Source: Gigaspora rosea
Lineage: Eukaryota; Glomeromycota; Glomeromycetes; Diversisporales; Gigasporaceae
DNA: 64,000 nucleotides
NCBI GenBank assembly: GCA_003550325.1
Contig: QKWP01000263.1
Location: 211,172-275,171 of the forward strand
Direction of reading: 5' to 3'
Shown: piece by piece, positions 35,645 through 48,851 of the stretch
Layout of the letters: each line of letters opens with the position of its first letter
How positions within the stretch are numbered: position 1 is the stretch's first letter
The notes under the pieces: model-generated
What the model was told of the DNA's origin: nothing
What the model saw: only the letters and a program-made list of their open reading frames with translations
Databases searched by the model: none
Translations under genes and position numbers: made by a program

Positions 35645-36514
35645 CTACCAGAGCCTACCATACTCCCATCTATATAGCCAGCCTGGATTTGGACGTCCCT
35701 TTTCCCCAACCAACCGTTAGTATTCACATATCCACAACTTTACCCACATTTCCTAATATCATTACTCCCAATTTGGTGTATGTGATTCCAGGTAGGTGCT
35801 TTCTGCTTCCAAATTGGTATACCCAGTTCCTTACTAGCGTACTTCTCAGGAGTTTGTATCCCAAGCCATGCAGCTGCCTCTACTACATTGGGTAAGTATC
35901 TCAAGCCTGCATGCTACCGCAACTAGCTGATTTTCCTGCAACTTGGGGACCCAGAATTTAATGTTCTACAAACTTAAATATTTAAAGCTTTATCGTACAT
36001 TAGCTTAATAATAAATTTTGCTTTATTGTACACTTTATTAAAGTATAAAAAACTTATATTAAACTTTTGTCGTACATTAAATATATAGCTTTAAGCCAAT
36101 GTACACTTTCATAATAAAATTTTTTTGTACATCTATATAAGATTTGAAGACAAAGGTTTATATATATAACATATCAGTATTCAGGAGCCCTACCCTACTT
36201 TTTTTATTATATTTAGGCTATAATAAGTTTATAAATACAATTAAAATGTTCGTATATGTTATTATTTAGCAGTTGTGTCATGAAACTTAAAGTATTTGTT
36301 GTAAAATAAATAGTGTTATATACATTGTGAAATATAAATTAGTTATTATGAATATTGTAAGACACAATATATGTCTTTAGACTAATCTTTTGAGTAATAA
36401 AATTCACCCAGGTATAGTCGATACTTTATCCGGAGAATGATCTAAACAACCAATCAAAATAAACTTCCAATATGCTCATCTTGTACAAGGTAATTTTAAA
36501 GGGATCGTATTATT
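35645..36514. other. Intergenic DNA
   Basis: The stretch is slightly richer in GC to about 35.95 kb. No gene or RNA is recognised. Confidence 0.4.
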
Positions 36515-36805
36515 TTGCTGACAATTACTTCACCGACATAACATTCTACTGACAAATACTCGCTGACAAGTTCATTTTACTGACAGTTTGTTTCACCGAA
36601 GTTTATTTCACTGACAAGTTTTTTTTCAAAAAGCACCCTAACTTTAGCCCTAATTCTATCTAATTCTACCCTGACCCTAACGACAATGACCAGAATTACT
36701 TTGTCAGTGAAATGAGCTTCAGTGAAATAAACTGTTAGTAAAATGAACGTGTCGGTGAATAATTGTTGGTGAAATGTTATGTCAGTGAAATAATTGTTGA
36801 TTAAT
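36515..36805. repeat. Foldback element with ~100-bp arms
   Basis: The left arm is made of TTCACCGACATAAC, ACTGACAAAT, CATTTTACTGACAGTTTGTTT and TTTATTTCACTGAC words. The right arm is its inverse, from GTCAGTGAAATGAG to GTTATGTCAGTGAAATAATTG. The short core holds CACCCTAACTTTAGCCCTAA-like, telomere-resembling words. The minus-strand open frame across it is a by-product. Confidence 0.65.
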
Positions 36806-37535
36806 TGATTGCCACCCAATTTTAAATGCTACGCCCAACCCAATACGTCTGTGATTTTTGCTAAAAATAGATTTGATATGATTTCCTAATTAAATTTATA
36901 TGTAACAATAGTCAGAGGGTCATTTTATTAGCAAAAGTACCACATAATCTCATGCAATTTACTTAAAATTGACACATGCAATATTTGATAATCTCACGCA
37001 ATAATTTTGTTATTCGATTATGAAGACACTGGTGAATTTAAAAGTAAATGAAATTTATCCATGTAAAAGTATGTAAAGTTGCCAAATTGGTATACTCAGA
37101 TTTTAGAATTTTAAAACAAATAATTTGGAATAATGTCCAAAATAAATTGAATATCCTAAAACTAAATCATGAAAATCACATGGGCTAGGTGCTGGAAAAA
37201 GGGCCGAAAATGACAATTTTTCAAAAGAGGTTTTTTTTTATATTATTCAATCTAGAATAAAATTAGGATCATTTTTTACTTAAGATACAAAAGTAGTTGT
37301 ATTAATAAAATTTTGCAGTATAGCTCTTTAAAGTTTGCATTTTCTTATGATTTATTATATACTTTATAATATAAAAATTGATTTTCTAAAGATCTTTTTT
37401 TTTGTCATTTTTGGCCCTTTTCCCAGCACCTAGCCCACATGATAGTTAGTCAATAAAATTACTAATATAGGTTTATATCTCTTCTCACGTAGTGCTCTTA
37501 ATCTTATTTTAGATTATTTCACAAATAATTACGAT
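36806..37535. other. Intergenic DNA with inverted words
   Basis: ACATGGGCTAGGTGCTGGAAAA (about 37.18 kb) and its inverse ending AGCCCACATGAT (about 37.43 kb) bracket a ~270-bp inverted-repeat unit. No gene is seen. Confidence 0.4.
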
Positions 37536-37543
37536 ATTTAGGA

Positions 37544-37685
37544 CAGTGTTGTTGCTGGAAGGTCACTGGAATGCCACTGGAAGAAAATCAATAGTGTCAC
37601 TAGAACTTAAAGTTCCAGTGACACTATTAATTTTCTTCTAGTGGCCTTCTAGTGGACTTCCAGTGACCTTCCAGCAACAATACTG
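37544..37685. mobile_element. 142-bp foldback MITE, hAT-type
   Basis: The whole unit is a near-perfect palindrome, CAGTGTTGTTGCTGGAAGGT at the left and its inverse at the right. It is flanked by an exact 8-bp duplication ATTTAGGA (37536-37543 and 37686-37693). Confidence 0.85.
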
Positions 37686-37974
37686 ATTTAGGATATATAT
37701 GATAATTTAGGAAGTTTAGGATATCTGAAAATAAAATTTTTTATTTTGGGATAGTCCAAAACCAACTTTAATAGTATGTATTTGTAAAATTTTAATTGTG
37801 AAGTGGGACCAATAATCGATCAAAAAATACCAAACAATTTTTTTTATAAAAGGTTTAACATTAATTTTTAAAATTATATAATTTATTTTATTTACAGTAT
37901 TTAAATAATTTATTTAAACGAAAGTGATAAACAATATTAAAATAATTTTTTGATGTGAAATTTTTTAAATTATT

Positions 37975-39604
37975 TTCTCGCTTTCCTCTTTATAATACTG
38001 TTTATAAATAAGACCATACGGTTCACCACTTAATTTTTTTTCTACAAAAAATTAGGTTAAAAATATGTCAGTAATTCAGTTAGTTAAATAAAAAATAAAG
38101 TAATACTTACTAAATAAAAATAGATAAAGACCAAGCATTAATCTGTAAATAGCAGAACCGATTCCTAAAACATCTACAATCTATTCAAAAAAAAAAAAAA
38201 AATTAAAAATGCAACCTTTATTAAAAAGAGAAAATATAAATACTTACAGTACGGCTCCTATAATTAATTATAAACCAATTAAATAAAAGAAAATAATAAT
38301 TTAGAAAATTTCTTAATTTACACTAGCAAATGAAAAATGGATATAATATGTTGATTAAAGCAGTATAAATTTAAGTTATGGGTAAAGCATAGTTTATATT
38401 AAAATTTTGCAATGAACCTTTTTATAAGAGTAGCAAAATTTTAAGCAATAGATACCTATATTTTATATGCCAATGTACAAATAAAAGTTGCTTATAAATT
38501 TAACAAATTAAAAAAAAACTTACTTTTGTTCTTTTTCTAATTCTACCATTATAGACCATGGGTTAACATATAATTCAGCAAAAAAATTTGGATCAGAATT
38601 CATTTTAGAGTATGGTATAATTTCTACAGTATATTGCAAAAAATAATGAAAAAAATTATTCATAAGACAGAATATTGTTTTATAAAATAATAATCTTACA
38701 TATTCCTGATTCGATATAATGATATGTATTAACATCATAATTTGGGGTGAAGCCAATTTTAGTGAAAAATGAATTATCCATATCTTGTCTTTCTTTTCTA
38801 CGATATTTTAAATAATAATACTAGGAACCATTTTTTAATTAACAACTTTAAAATTGTTTCAAATAAAAAATTTTATATAAAATTTATACATTATCTCCAT
38901 CTCTTCCTTGTGTCAGATAATAATGGTTTTGCGTATTAAACAAATCAATGTATCTCAGTTGGTTTTTATATTTCAAAAATTCTGGTTTTAAACGGTTAAA
39001 CCTTAATAAAATTAATGATATATTATATAAATATTTTGAAAATATGACAAAATACCTGAATCAAATGCAATGAAATTTATATTTTGAGTTTCAATTGAAC
39101 TATTATATGTGGTATCATTTACATATATTCAAAAAGAAAATTGATAGGAAAAGCAGTAGGTGTATCATTAAATGTTAAAGTCCCATTTGGTAAAAACCAA
39201 ATATGTCTGCTAAACCTAACATTATTAGAAATACTATTATGCAGGCTATCGTTAGAAAAATATTCGCTACAATCTGGAAAATCTTTTAAATGATTTAAAG
39301 TTAATTTAATCAATCTAATTGCAATAATTATATAAATTGATCAAAAAATCGATTACTTACATATAGCATTACAACGAATATGAAAATGTTTATCCCAAGT
39401 AAAATAGAAATCTATATATTTCATAAATTAGTATCAAATAAACATACTTGGTAATGGCAAAGAATTAACATTTTTATTATAAGAAATCTTGATACTAGGT
39501 TCTTCCTCAATCATGTTTTCAAGTAGTAAAGCAAATGAAGCAGATAACAAAAATAATAGTATAATAATTCTCCACTATTGTAATTGTCTCGGATGATCTT
39601 TTTT
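37975..39604 (-). pseudogene. Multi-exon secreted/membrane protein gene, decayed
   Basis: Exons read on the minus strand. First: DLFKKDHPRQLQ, then a stop (TAG, complement of 39575-39577), then a hydrophobic signal-like WRIIILLFLLSASFALLL up to NSLPLP. After a 36-bp intron (39447-39412), FYFTWDKHFHIRCNAI. Then LTLNHLKDFPDCSEYFSNDS to FEY with a 2-base break, NDTTYNSSIETQNINFIAFD; then FNRLKPEFLKYKNQLRYIDL and DMDNSFFTKIGFTPNYDVNT; then YSKMNSDPNFFAELYVNPWS. Near the end is a likely membrane helix, IVDVLGIGSAIYRLMLGLYL, and PYGLIYKQYYK. It looks like a family of large N-glycosylated surface proteins common in these fungi, function unknown. The stop and the 2-base break suggest a pseudogene. 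Confidence 0.5.
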
Positions 39605-39884
39605 AAACAAATCTAAAAAAACAAGCTTTTAGAAGTTATTTGATATTATTCTGACAGTATATGTATTATTTTCCTAATTTAAAAAAAAAAAGAAATTTTC
39701 TAGATTTGATATAATACATAATTCATTTTTATCAATAACGATAATGATGATATCTGCAAATCAAAAATTGCTTTTTTTTGACGATCAATAGCACTTCTGA
39801 ATAGAAACTATTTTTATCAAAGCGTAGCGATTTACTTATAATGGATAAGTAATACCAAAACTGTAATGACTCCAACTATCTGAC

Positions 39885-40735
39885 GTAAATCTTACGTTTT
39901 TGATACTCCTGCACTTACTTTTTTGATACTCCTGTATGTACACCAAAATTACGCTTACTTTTTTGATGCAGATCTGCATATATACACGTGACTCGTGTTA
40001 TACAAAGGCCCAGTGCATTGTTTTTGCAAAAATAATTTTTGGTTACACGCCACTAATGTTGTGTAATGTTACACAAGTCTAATTTTGCCCGGCATTAAGC
40101 TCAATGCTGGTGGGCACTATCATGATAATGCCCCCGGCGGGGTTAGACATAATTCCGGCCCACCCTAACCCTAAATCTAGTGGTACCCTAACCCGGCATT
40201 AAGTTTAATGCTGGTGGGCACTATCATGATAATGCCCCGGCGAGGTTAGACATAATTCCGGCCCACCCAAAAACTAATTGTTCGAAGCAACATCCAATCA
40301 CAGTACATATACTAGATGCATATGTCGTGTAACCAGTATAAGAACTGTGATTGGATGTTGCTTCGAACAATTAGTTTTTAGGGTTCCTAGATTTAGGGTT
40401 AGAGTGGGCCGGAATTATGTCTAACCCCGCCGGGGCATTATCATGATAGTGCCCACCAGCATTAAGCTTAATGCCGGGTTAGGGTACCACTAGATTTAGG
40501 GTTAGGGTGGGCCGGAATTATGTCTAACCCCGCCGGGGGCATTATCATGATAGTGCCCACCAGCATTAAGATTAATGCCGGGCAAAATTAGACTTGTGTA
40601 ACGTTACACGACATTAGCGGCGTGTAACCAAAAATTATTTTTGCAGATCTGCATCAAAAAAGTAAGCGTAATTTTGGGGTACATACAGGAGTATCAAAAA
40701 AGTAAGTGCAGGAGTATCAAAAACGTAAGATTTGC
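39885..40735. mobile_element. Long-arm foldback element, Mutator-type (851 bp)
   Basis: Each arm is about 400 bp, from GTAAATCTTACGTTTTTGAT at the left to its inverse at 40735, around a loop of roughly 45 bases near 40.3 kb. An exact 9-bp duplication CTATCTGAC flanks it (39876-39884 and 40736-40744), as made by Mutator-like transposases. Each arm contains two tandem ~115-bp blocks with CCGGCATTAAG, GGGCACTATCATGATA and TTAGACATAATTCCGGCCCA. There are no genes. Confidence 0.85.
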
Positions 40736-40744
40736 CTATCTGAC

Positions 40745-42230
40745 AACCTATTTGCATATTCTTGTATATTTGTCAATAAATATTGCTTTGAACATCTATG
40801 CAATAAGTACCGGTATTCCTAATTTTATTGCATGTATACATGATCGACTTAAAAGGAGGCTTATGGCTTTTTTTGCAAAATGAGTATTCTTGACATTTAA
40901 AGCATCGATTTAGATAATAAAATTTTTGTCGATGCCTAATTTTCGAAATGTTGTACGTAACGTCCATATACGATTTAAACATAATCTAAAATTAGAATTT
41001 GTATATTTGTTTGTTGATACTCGATCTAACAGGTTTTGCTAATAATAGATAGTCATTGTTATTGTTACACCAATTTTAAACGTGATTTTCTTAAAATAGA
41101 AAAAAGGCTATAAGCCTCTTTTTAGTTGATTCTGTTCAATAGAATACATGATTTCTTAATTTTTGGCTAATCATAAGTACAAATTAAAAAAAAAAGCACA
41201 TCGGTTAATTTGCAGAATTTGGCCTAAATTAGGATTCTTTGAGTTAACAATTTCAGAATGCATACTATAATAACTGAAATTTTGGTATTATCAAAATCTA
41301 TAGAACCTAATTTAGCCCAAATTCGCCGATTGAACGCATTTTCATTATTTGATATTTCGAGTTGCATCAATTTCTAAAGTTGCAAGATCAAGCGTCTCGT
41401 CAAGACTATACAAATTACTTTTTTGGTTGGATCAATGAAACTAAGTTAAGTTATCGATACGCAGCGCATAATTACTTATTCAGCCATGCGATACGACAGT
41501 TATCAGTTATATAATCATACATACTATTTTCCACATGTTAAGAAAAATGTGTACTGTCACAGGCTATAAGTAACAGGTCTTAAAGGTTTATAGATTCTGC
41601 ACAGGCTATCAAAATTATCTTTTTGCCAGTCCGCACGGCCCGCGAAATAAATTTTACCGTTTTAAAAGGTTCTGCTCGCCTTTTATTATGTCTTTTATGC
41701 CGTTTACTGCATTTTTAATATAATTTCGTAATAGGCCTCTAAAGGCTTGAATGATGCCTGAGGCTTATCAGCCGAATTGGAGTTAACAACCAAGGACGAT
41801 TAATACGTGAAAACTTGGGCGATGGTCAATAAAAAGATCAATAGAAAATAAAAGTGAGTGAATGCATATTAGGCTTAGTATAACTGCGGCTAGTCAAGAC
41901 TAGTGATAGGCAATTTGTAGTTTTTCTAAAAATCCCGCGCGGGGTGCGGGTTCATGTGAGAAAAGTGATTCAAAGATATATATTTGTTGGTTATTTATAA
42001 AATTGGGTTAATAAGAAATCCAGTTGATTGCAAATTACAGCATTTATTATAAAAGTTATTTGATCTTGTAGTGATTATGTAAGAATAAAATATGTGTTAA
42101 AATAAATCTTTTCCCTTCTCTCTCTTTTTTTTCTGATATGTATATATACATAATAGATTATAGATATTATTCAATTATCCAATTTTAATACAGTAATATT
42201 AAAACAACCATTAGTAGTGTTGATCTAAGT
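40745..42230. other. Intergenic DNA
   Basis: I see no supported gene. CCCGCGCGGGGTGCGGG near 41935 is an isolated GC-rich palindrome-like motif. Confidence 0.4.
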
Positions 42231-42299
42231 AAAATGACCATCGGAACAGGAAAAATTTAATTAATCTTATTAACATTATCAGCCGGAACAACAGGATAG

Positions 42300-43330
42300 T
42301 CTGTTTTACTATCAACTATTTTGTCAAAATACCATCTTACAGGCTACAATTTATAAATAATAAAACTGTAAATTTAATAACCAACCCAAGTGATGCATAT
42401 AATATGGTATCAAAGAATGCGTTATTTGATGGTGAAACCCCTACATTATGTTAAATAATATACAAGTAAATAAAATTTTCAACAAAATTCCAGGAAAAAA
42501 ATTATTTAATAGTATTCAAAGTTGAAGCTCTAATTGCATCACCAATAATGTCAGAAATAATGAAGTTGCCTTTACATATACCTATGTTATAAATTAGCGT
42601 ATTAGTAATAATAATATCCTGATCCGTTGGATTAACATAATTAAAATTTACATGGATGACATATAAGGGCTCAAAATAATTAAACTGCATAGCATTATTT
42701 TCTCAATTTATTCCATTGGACGTTTTATGAATACACCTGATATTGAAAAACCTGTGAAGTTACAAGTAAATAAAGTCAATTAAAATTTTAAATATTTTAT
42801 CATCATTGTAAAGATAAATCAATTAATTAAATTCATTTTAATCAATTAATTACATCAGGTACTCTTCCATCATGCTTTGATGAAGCTTAATCAAGTGCAC
42901 GAATAGATTCATAAATCAGCTGATACCGCATTGAATTTCAAATTTTCATAATTTTTCACAAGATTGAGCTGCTTGAAATAATATCAAATATTAATGCATG
43001 TACCGGTAATTAGAACAAAAAAGATGACAGAATGCAACATAATATCATAATTAAATATTGAAATAATTAGAGCAAAGTCCAAGTCACCTTTTTCTCTAGC
43101 ACAAATAGTTACATGTGCACCTTTAGAAGACACTAACTTGGCAAACTCTTTACCATGTCCTTTACTGCCCCGTAACATAAACATGGCAATTATAAACAGA
43201 AGAATTAAAGATAAAAAAATTAATAAATAATATTCAGTATTTTCGCCGTTATTTTAAATGAAAAAAAGCCTACTTTCCTTTAGGCTGAAATTTATTCCTT
43301 CTCAGGAGCTTGTTCACAAGAATATTGGTC
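42300..43330 (-). pseudogene. 3-ketodihydrosphingosine reductase pseudogene
   Basis: On the minus strand the order follows the SDR enzyme that makes dihydrosphingosine at the ER. N-terminal KFQPKGK (about 43.29 kb); then, after an intron-like gap, HVYVTG joined by a frame break to GSKGHGKEFAKLVSSKGAHV and TICARE (nucleotide-binding motif, about 43.1 kb). KFNAVSADL, a frameshift, YESIRALD, a stop, ASSKHDGRVPDV follow (42.84-42.93 kb). Then GVFIKRPME with a stop (42.7 kb) and MQFNYFEPLYVIHV (42.69 kb). Several stops and frame changes and a lost splice acceptor make it nonfunctional. The catalytic YxxxK part was not found. An intact copy presumably exists elsewhere, because the pathway is essential in fungi. 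Confidence 0.7.
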
Positions 43331-46300
43331 ATTCAATAGCCTATAGAAAGTAATAAAAATGAGACAATTATAAAAGCTATTGGATGTAATTCACCCGATA
43401 ATTCGACATAAAGAGTAAATTGAAGAATATAACTAACCAGTATTTTCCAGTACCCACGTTCTATATTTATGTGATATGGCACTTATCCGACAAGCAATTA
43501 ACCGACATGTTTATTTTATAGGCGATCAACTTTCAGACAAGTCGATTTCATAATCAGTTTATTTTACCAACAAGCTCATTTGTATTGACTGTAAAGTAAT
43601 CGTTAGTAAAGCAAATAGATAATACTTAAAATCGATTTAAATGATTTTATATTTGACTTTAAAATATAACTCAACTAAACTTGTTCTCGTTCTCAAGCGT
43701 TTTTTTCTATAAATGATCTGACTGGCTAAAAAAAAATAAATCATACTTAATCATTTCAGCAAAGAAAACTTGAATCTAACAACCATCTTTTTATAATTGC
43801 TTTGGCATGCTGAAATTTAAAATCCACATTTTGCCAATGAATTTCGATTTGTTATAAGGACTACTTCAATTAATTTCGATTAATCGAAATAATTGAGCAG
43901 CGTCTCGACCACTAGCAAATCACACTTAAAGAGTTGCTTGAGTACAGCATAAATTATAAAATAAAATACAATAAATATATTAGATAATGCATTAAAAAAA
44001 AAAAACTTCTTATCATATATGTATCATAATATGTCATGTAAGAACTTTAATAATACAGTAGTTAAAACCAATGCCCCTTGCTAATTAAATACTTAGAATA
44101 TAAGTGCCGACATTGTCATCCGGCTTTCAATTATATTTGTACTGGACATATTCCCCCTAATAAACAAGGCCTGATGACAGACAGATCTTCCCTTGACGTA
44201 TTTCATTAGTCGACTTAGTCTACTATGAATATAAATAAAAACAATCGGAAATTTTTGGAATGTAGATAGTAACTCAACATAAAATACGAGCATAATCCGT
44301 GGGTAGTTTCGGAATTATATAAAATATGGCAAAATACGGGTAAGAAAGATATTTAAGAGGCAATATATCTCAATAAATTTATATTATATACAATATGTAG
44401 AAAAATAAATGAATATTTTAGCAATATTAATTTTAGTCGACTAAGTCATATTTAGAACATCGACTCGACTAAGCCTATAAATTTTTTATCGACTATAATC
44501 ACTACCTTGACGGACTCATATAAGAAACTCTAGATCTAATAAGTTACCCCTAATCAATTGTGGCCGCGAAGATATTAATCTCTGAGTTTAACTGGCATAA
44601 TTTTTATAACATACGGCATACCAACGATAAAGGTATGGTTATATATAACAGATTCTGCAATATAAAATATTATAAAAACTACATAATTGAATAAAACCTC
44701 ATATTTAGATGTAATACTTCTATAATTAACGATTGCAAGTAGATTAAAGAAAGATAATAGTCTATGATTGGGTTTCGAGACAAATTCGGATCATCTGATC
44801 ATGAGATTGATTTGTAGAACAAATTCTACGATCATTATATGTGGTTTTGTTTATCCTTTATCTCTTGAGTATTTGTCAAGAATGACTTATAGCCGCAAAA
44901 ACCAACTTCATAACCCAGGTAACTATACATGTACCGAATATTACCTATGTGCAACCACAAAGTATAACTCCATACTTTTATTTGAAGAATATTGAGATCA
45001 AATTAAGATGCTCACTCTACTTAGTTTCCTTGATTATCGCTCCACGAAAGGTCTCGAATATGTAAAGTCAAAACACCAACGTTGCCACCAAGATATCCGC
45101 ACGATATCAGCAAAGTATAAACATGAAAAAATCGCACGCACTATAAGAAACGCTGCAAAAGAATGTGAAAGCACATACTCAAAATGATCTTATAAATCTT
45201 GTAAACGCATGGAATCACGCCTTAAAAATTGTATAGAAAGGGTATATTTGAATAATTTTGAGCTCTACAAATCCACTAGAACGATCGGTTATGTATCTTC
45301 TTCCTCGAATTATCAAAAGGTCTCCTGCATAAAATGGTTGTGTTCCCCTCAGATGTTCTGAGGCCTAAGAGCAACTGCCATGTTGGACCATTTCTTTGCA
45401 ATTTTTTCATTGAGATTTTAAATGTATGTTCTTGCCGATGTTTATTCTTTTTTTTAGTACGAGATAATCTTAATAAAATGAAATTGATCAATTCATGAAA
45501 ACTCTATAAAGATATTTATTAAAATCCTACCGATTTTGTAGAAACCAGGCATATTGGCATTTTAAAAAAAAATATACCTTAACTTTCATAAATCATATCT
45601 CAATGGATTTGAAGTTTTCTTAATAATTTCATAATCAAAAGAAAGTTAGTCTTAGACTTTTTGATTATTAAATCATCAAGATAACTTCAAAATTCATCGC
45701 GATATAAAAGTTAATAAGGTATTAATTTTTTTTTAAAATGTCAATCTTGAATTCCATTGATGGCAACTTATTTGTCTAATTTTGATTTTCTTTATCTACG
45801 AAAATACAATATAATAATTTTTTAAAAATTACAATATGTCAGAGGGAGAATATCGCTTGGGTTTTTTGGCTACAAAAATGGTCCCGTGTCTTTTGTTTTG
45901 TTGTTCAAAGGCAAATTGAAAGATTACCAAAATTTGGATAGCTCACACTTATAGATTATACACACGATACTAATAAGTACAGTACCAATGTCAGCTTTTT
46001 ATCATCGAGATAGCCATGGAACTTGGGATATCGGTACACATATATTGTTATATTTTATATTGTCAAGATTATTAAATTATTAAGTTTAACTTCAAATAAT
46101 TTAGCATGCGATTAATTTATCACTAAAATTGGAGATTTTATGTCAACTTTTATACACCCAATCTTGGAAAAAAGCCTTATCAGGATTTGATGGCGTATGC
46201 TATGCTACAGATAATAAGAACTTTGTTTTACCACAAAAATATATATGTGAACTAAAATAAAAATTGCTTTGTTTCTTTTAGGGGCAATGACGTGATTAAA

Positions 46301-46540
46301 TCATCAACCATCAACATCGAATTATATCATCGAATTTTTTGGCAATCAATAAATTTTGGTCAAATGAAAGCGGAGTAAATCTGATATTAAAAATATTATA
46401 TGTTATATGATGTAATAGTAGTACAAAATGCGCCGAATATAGCAATTTATAGTGATACGTAACTGCAACCGCCAATAAAAAAAACTTCGCTAGTCCTGTA
46501 GTCATTCATTCAATAAAACTCTTATTTTTAATTAACAATT
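43331..46540. other. Intergenic DNA with minor remnants
   Basis: Around 45.0-45.2 kb a short plus-strand frame reads LTLLSFLDYRSTKGLEYVKS then HQRCHQDIRTISAKYKHEKI before a stop. It looks protein-like but is unrecognised. Positions 45558-45740 form an inverted repeat (MITE-like; arms from CATTTTAAAAAAAAATATAC). Around 43.49-43.58 kb resembles half of the foldback element at 36.5 kb (CCGACAAG, TTTATTTTA words). No gene is supported. Confidence 0.4.
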
Positions 46541-46542
46541 TC

Positions 46543-48851
46543 ATGGGCAGATTGAAAAATAAACGTACTATTGTACTGGATCAATCTCGTGATGTCGTGG
46601 CCTCCAAAATTATGAGTTTGGTTAATAATGTAAATGATGAATATAAAGATTTTGAATGGGACATTCAAAAAGACCGAAATATTCTTTGCGATTATAGCCA
46701 ATTCCCTACAAAAGATGGTCTTAAGAATGCTCATGAGAATAACAGATATAGTTATCCTGATCATTTTGCTGAACGTATTTCTAAAACTGTTAAAAATCCG
46801 CATTTCTTTTCTGATACCTCCCCCAAACCTGATGATGTTAAACAAGGTAATAAGTTGTCCATCTGTTTTAATTATGATGAAATAATTCTTACGTGCGTAA
46901 AAAATATTTGTTAAAAGGAATTCGAGGTGATTATTGGCTTCATGCAGTTCTTTCTGCAGCTGCTAGTATTCCGGGTCTTATAGAATCTATAGCAGTTGCA
47001 CGTAAAGAGGATTCCCATGTAAGAAACTTGAATTCATTAGTAATAAATTATTAATTGGAAATTAATTATAAAGTAAATTATAGATATATGGGTTTGTATT
47101 CTTCAAGAAAGACAAATGGATTGGTATTGTAGTCGATGACTACTTGTTTTATAAAACACAGGAACGCACACTTTTATTTAGGTAATTTAAGTTATACACA
47201 ATGAAATATTTATTTATTTATTTTGATATAAACATTTTATAATATCTTTGTAGCGAATGTAAAGATCCAAGAATTACATGGGTTCCACTTCTTGAAAGTG
47301 AGTCATAACTATCCTTCTTTTTTCTAATTATTAATAATAAGCGCCTAAAAATAATATAATTTCAATAAATTTATATAGAGGCCTATGCTAAATGCCACAA
47401 CAATTATGAAATTATCTACAGGAGATGCATGCGTGATGGTACAACATTTGTAAACTATTCAGCATGAAATGATTCATGATGGCTTAATTTTGTAAAATTT
47501 ATTTTGTAGTACTTGTAGGCTTTGGTGGCAAAGATTATAAAGCATATAAGACATATGATATCAAACATAACCCAGCCAAAAAAGACAAATTATGGAATTC
47601 ATTTCCTTCTGACACAAAAAAAAACAATAGTATATTTGTTTGTCATGGTGAAAGAGTAGGATGTGGTTTAATTCCACGTCATATCTACAGTATTATTCGT
47701 GCCGTTAACTTTCATAATCATCGCTTGGTTGAAGTTCGTAACCCATGGGAGCATGGAGAATGGAAAGGTAAGTACCGTAATTCGTAAAATTTTCGAAAAT
47801 TATGCATTTTGCTTAATATGATTACTATTCCAACTACTTAATTATAGGTTCATGGTCAAACAAAAGATATAATCAAGAATGGTCACCATGGGTAGTACAA
47901 AAAGACAATAAACATTACATAGAAAAATTAAATTATTTTCTAAACGATTATGATTCCTTCTTTATGGAATACGATGACCTTTTAAACCAATTTGATGTAA
48001 TCGAGCGATGCTATTATACACCGCCTGAAAAACATACTGGTAAGTTCTTTTCTTTTATTAAAAAGATCCTAATACGATTCCATGGCGCATTTGTGTCATC
48101 TAAAGAAAAAGTATGAAATAAATCGTCTCTTTATTTTATTTTATTTTTTTTTAATCAAGATCTAGATTTAACGAATAAGCTTATGTCATCTTGGTGGGAT
48201 GGCGAGTATAATATATTTTATGCCACTCTAGGACAGGACGAGTCAGACCTGTCAATTTTGAAATTAAAATTTTCAACTCAACAACTTGGTGATTCAACCC
48301 TTTCGATAACCTCTCACGGAAATAATGGTACTGCTTACCCGAAAGATGGTATAGGTACTTACACTATTGATGAAGGCAAGTTTAATTCGTCATCAAAAAC
48401 TATTACTTTTATCAAACGTTATGTCAATTGTAACGGCAACGTAGTCTGGAACTACCGAGGTCAATACAAACATAATCTGTTTTCCGGAACATGGGGTACT
48501 CATTATCAATCTTTTGGAAATTTTATTATGAAACGGGCTGTTAAAGTTGAGAGTTTGTCACTTACAGGAATTTGGCATGCTTGTTATACACAAAATAATC
48601 AGGCTATTGATTATTATTTAACGAATTTGAGTTTCAATGGGAATGTTATCACTGGATCTGGCACAGATAGCGTTGGTGGATTTAAAATAAATGGAGAAAT
48701 ATTACCTAATGGCTCAGTCGGTTTCATTAAAGTATATACTACTCACTCATGGAACTATTTTGGGCAGATGCTTGGAAGTGAAATATATGGAAGCTGGGGT
48801 ACTATTAGGATGCCTCATCGCGGAATTTTTCTGATGTGGAAATACGAGTAA
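46543..48851 (+). pseudogene. Calpain-like (C2 peptidase) gene, catalytic Cys lost
   Basis: Exons: 46543 to ~46911; 46914-47018; 47084-47181; 47254-47297; 47379 to ~47450; ~47510-47767; 47848-48039; 48160-48851, mostly with GTAAG-type donors and TAG-type acceptors. Calpain landmarks: GIRGDYWLHAVLSAA, where family members have GDCWF, so the nucleophile Cys is Tyr (TAT); VVDDYLFYKTQERTLLF; WVPLLEKAYAK; IPRHIYSII (His kept); VRNPWEHGEWKGSWS (Asn kept). The last exon encodes two repeated beta-rich modules with W-x-G-x-Y and SGTWG/YGSWG plus G-F-MK. Calpains are cytosolic Cys proteases. This one could not cleave as calpains do. Frame breaks near 46.90 and 47.42 kb also suggest a pseudogene, though a noncatalytic homologue remains possible. 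Confidence 0.75.

Noticed and set aside
44093..45491. Genes between 44 and 45.5 kb
   Set aside because: The frames are short, lack recognised domains and are not supported by splice-site patterns; one protein-like stretch near 45.1 kb is noted only as a remnant.
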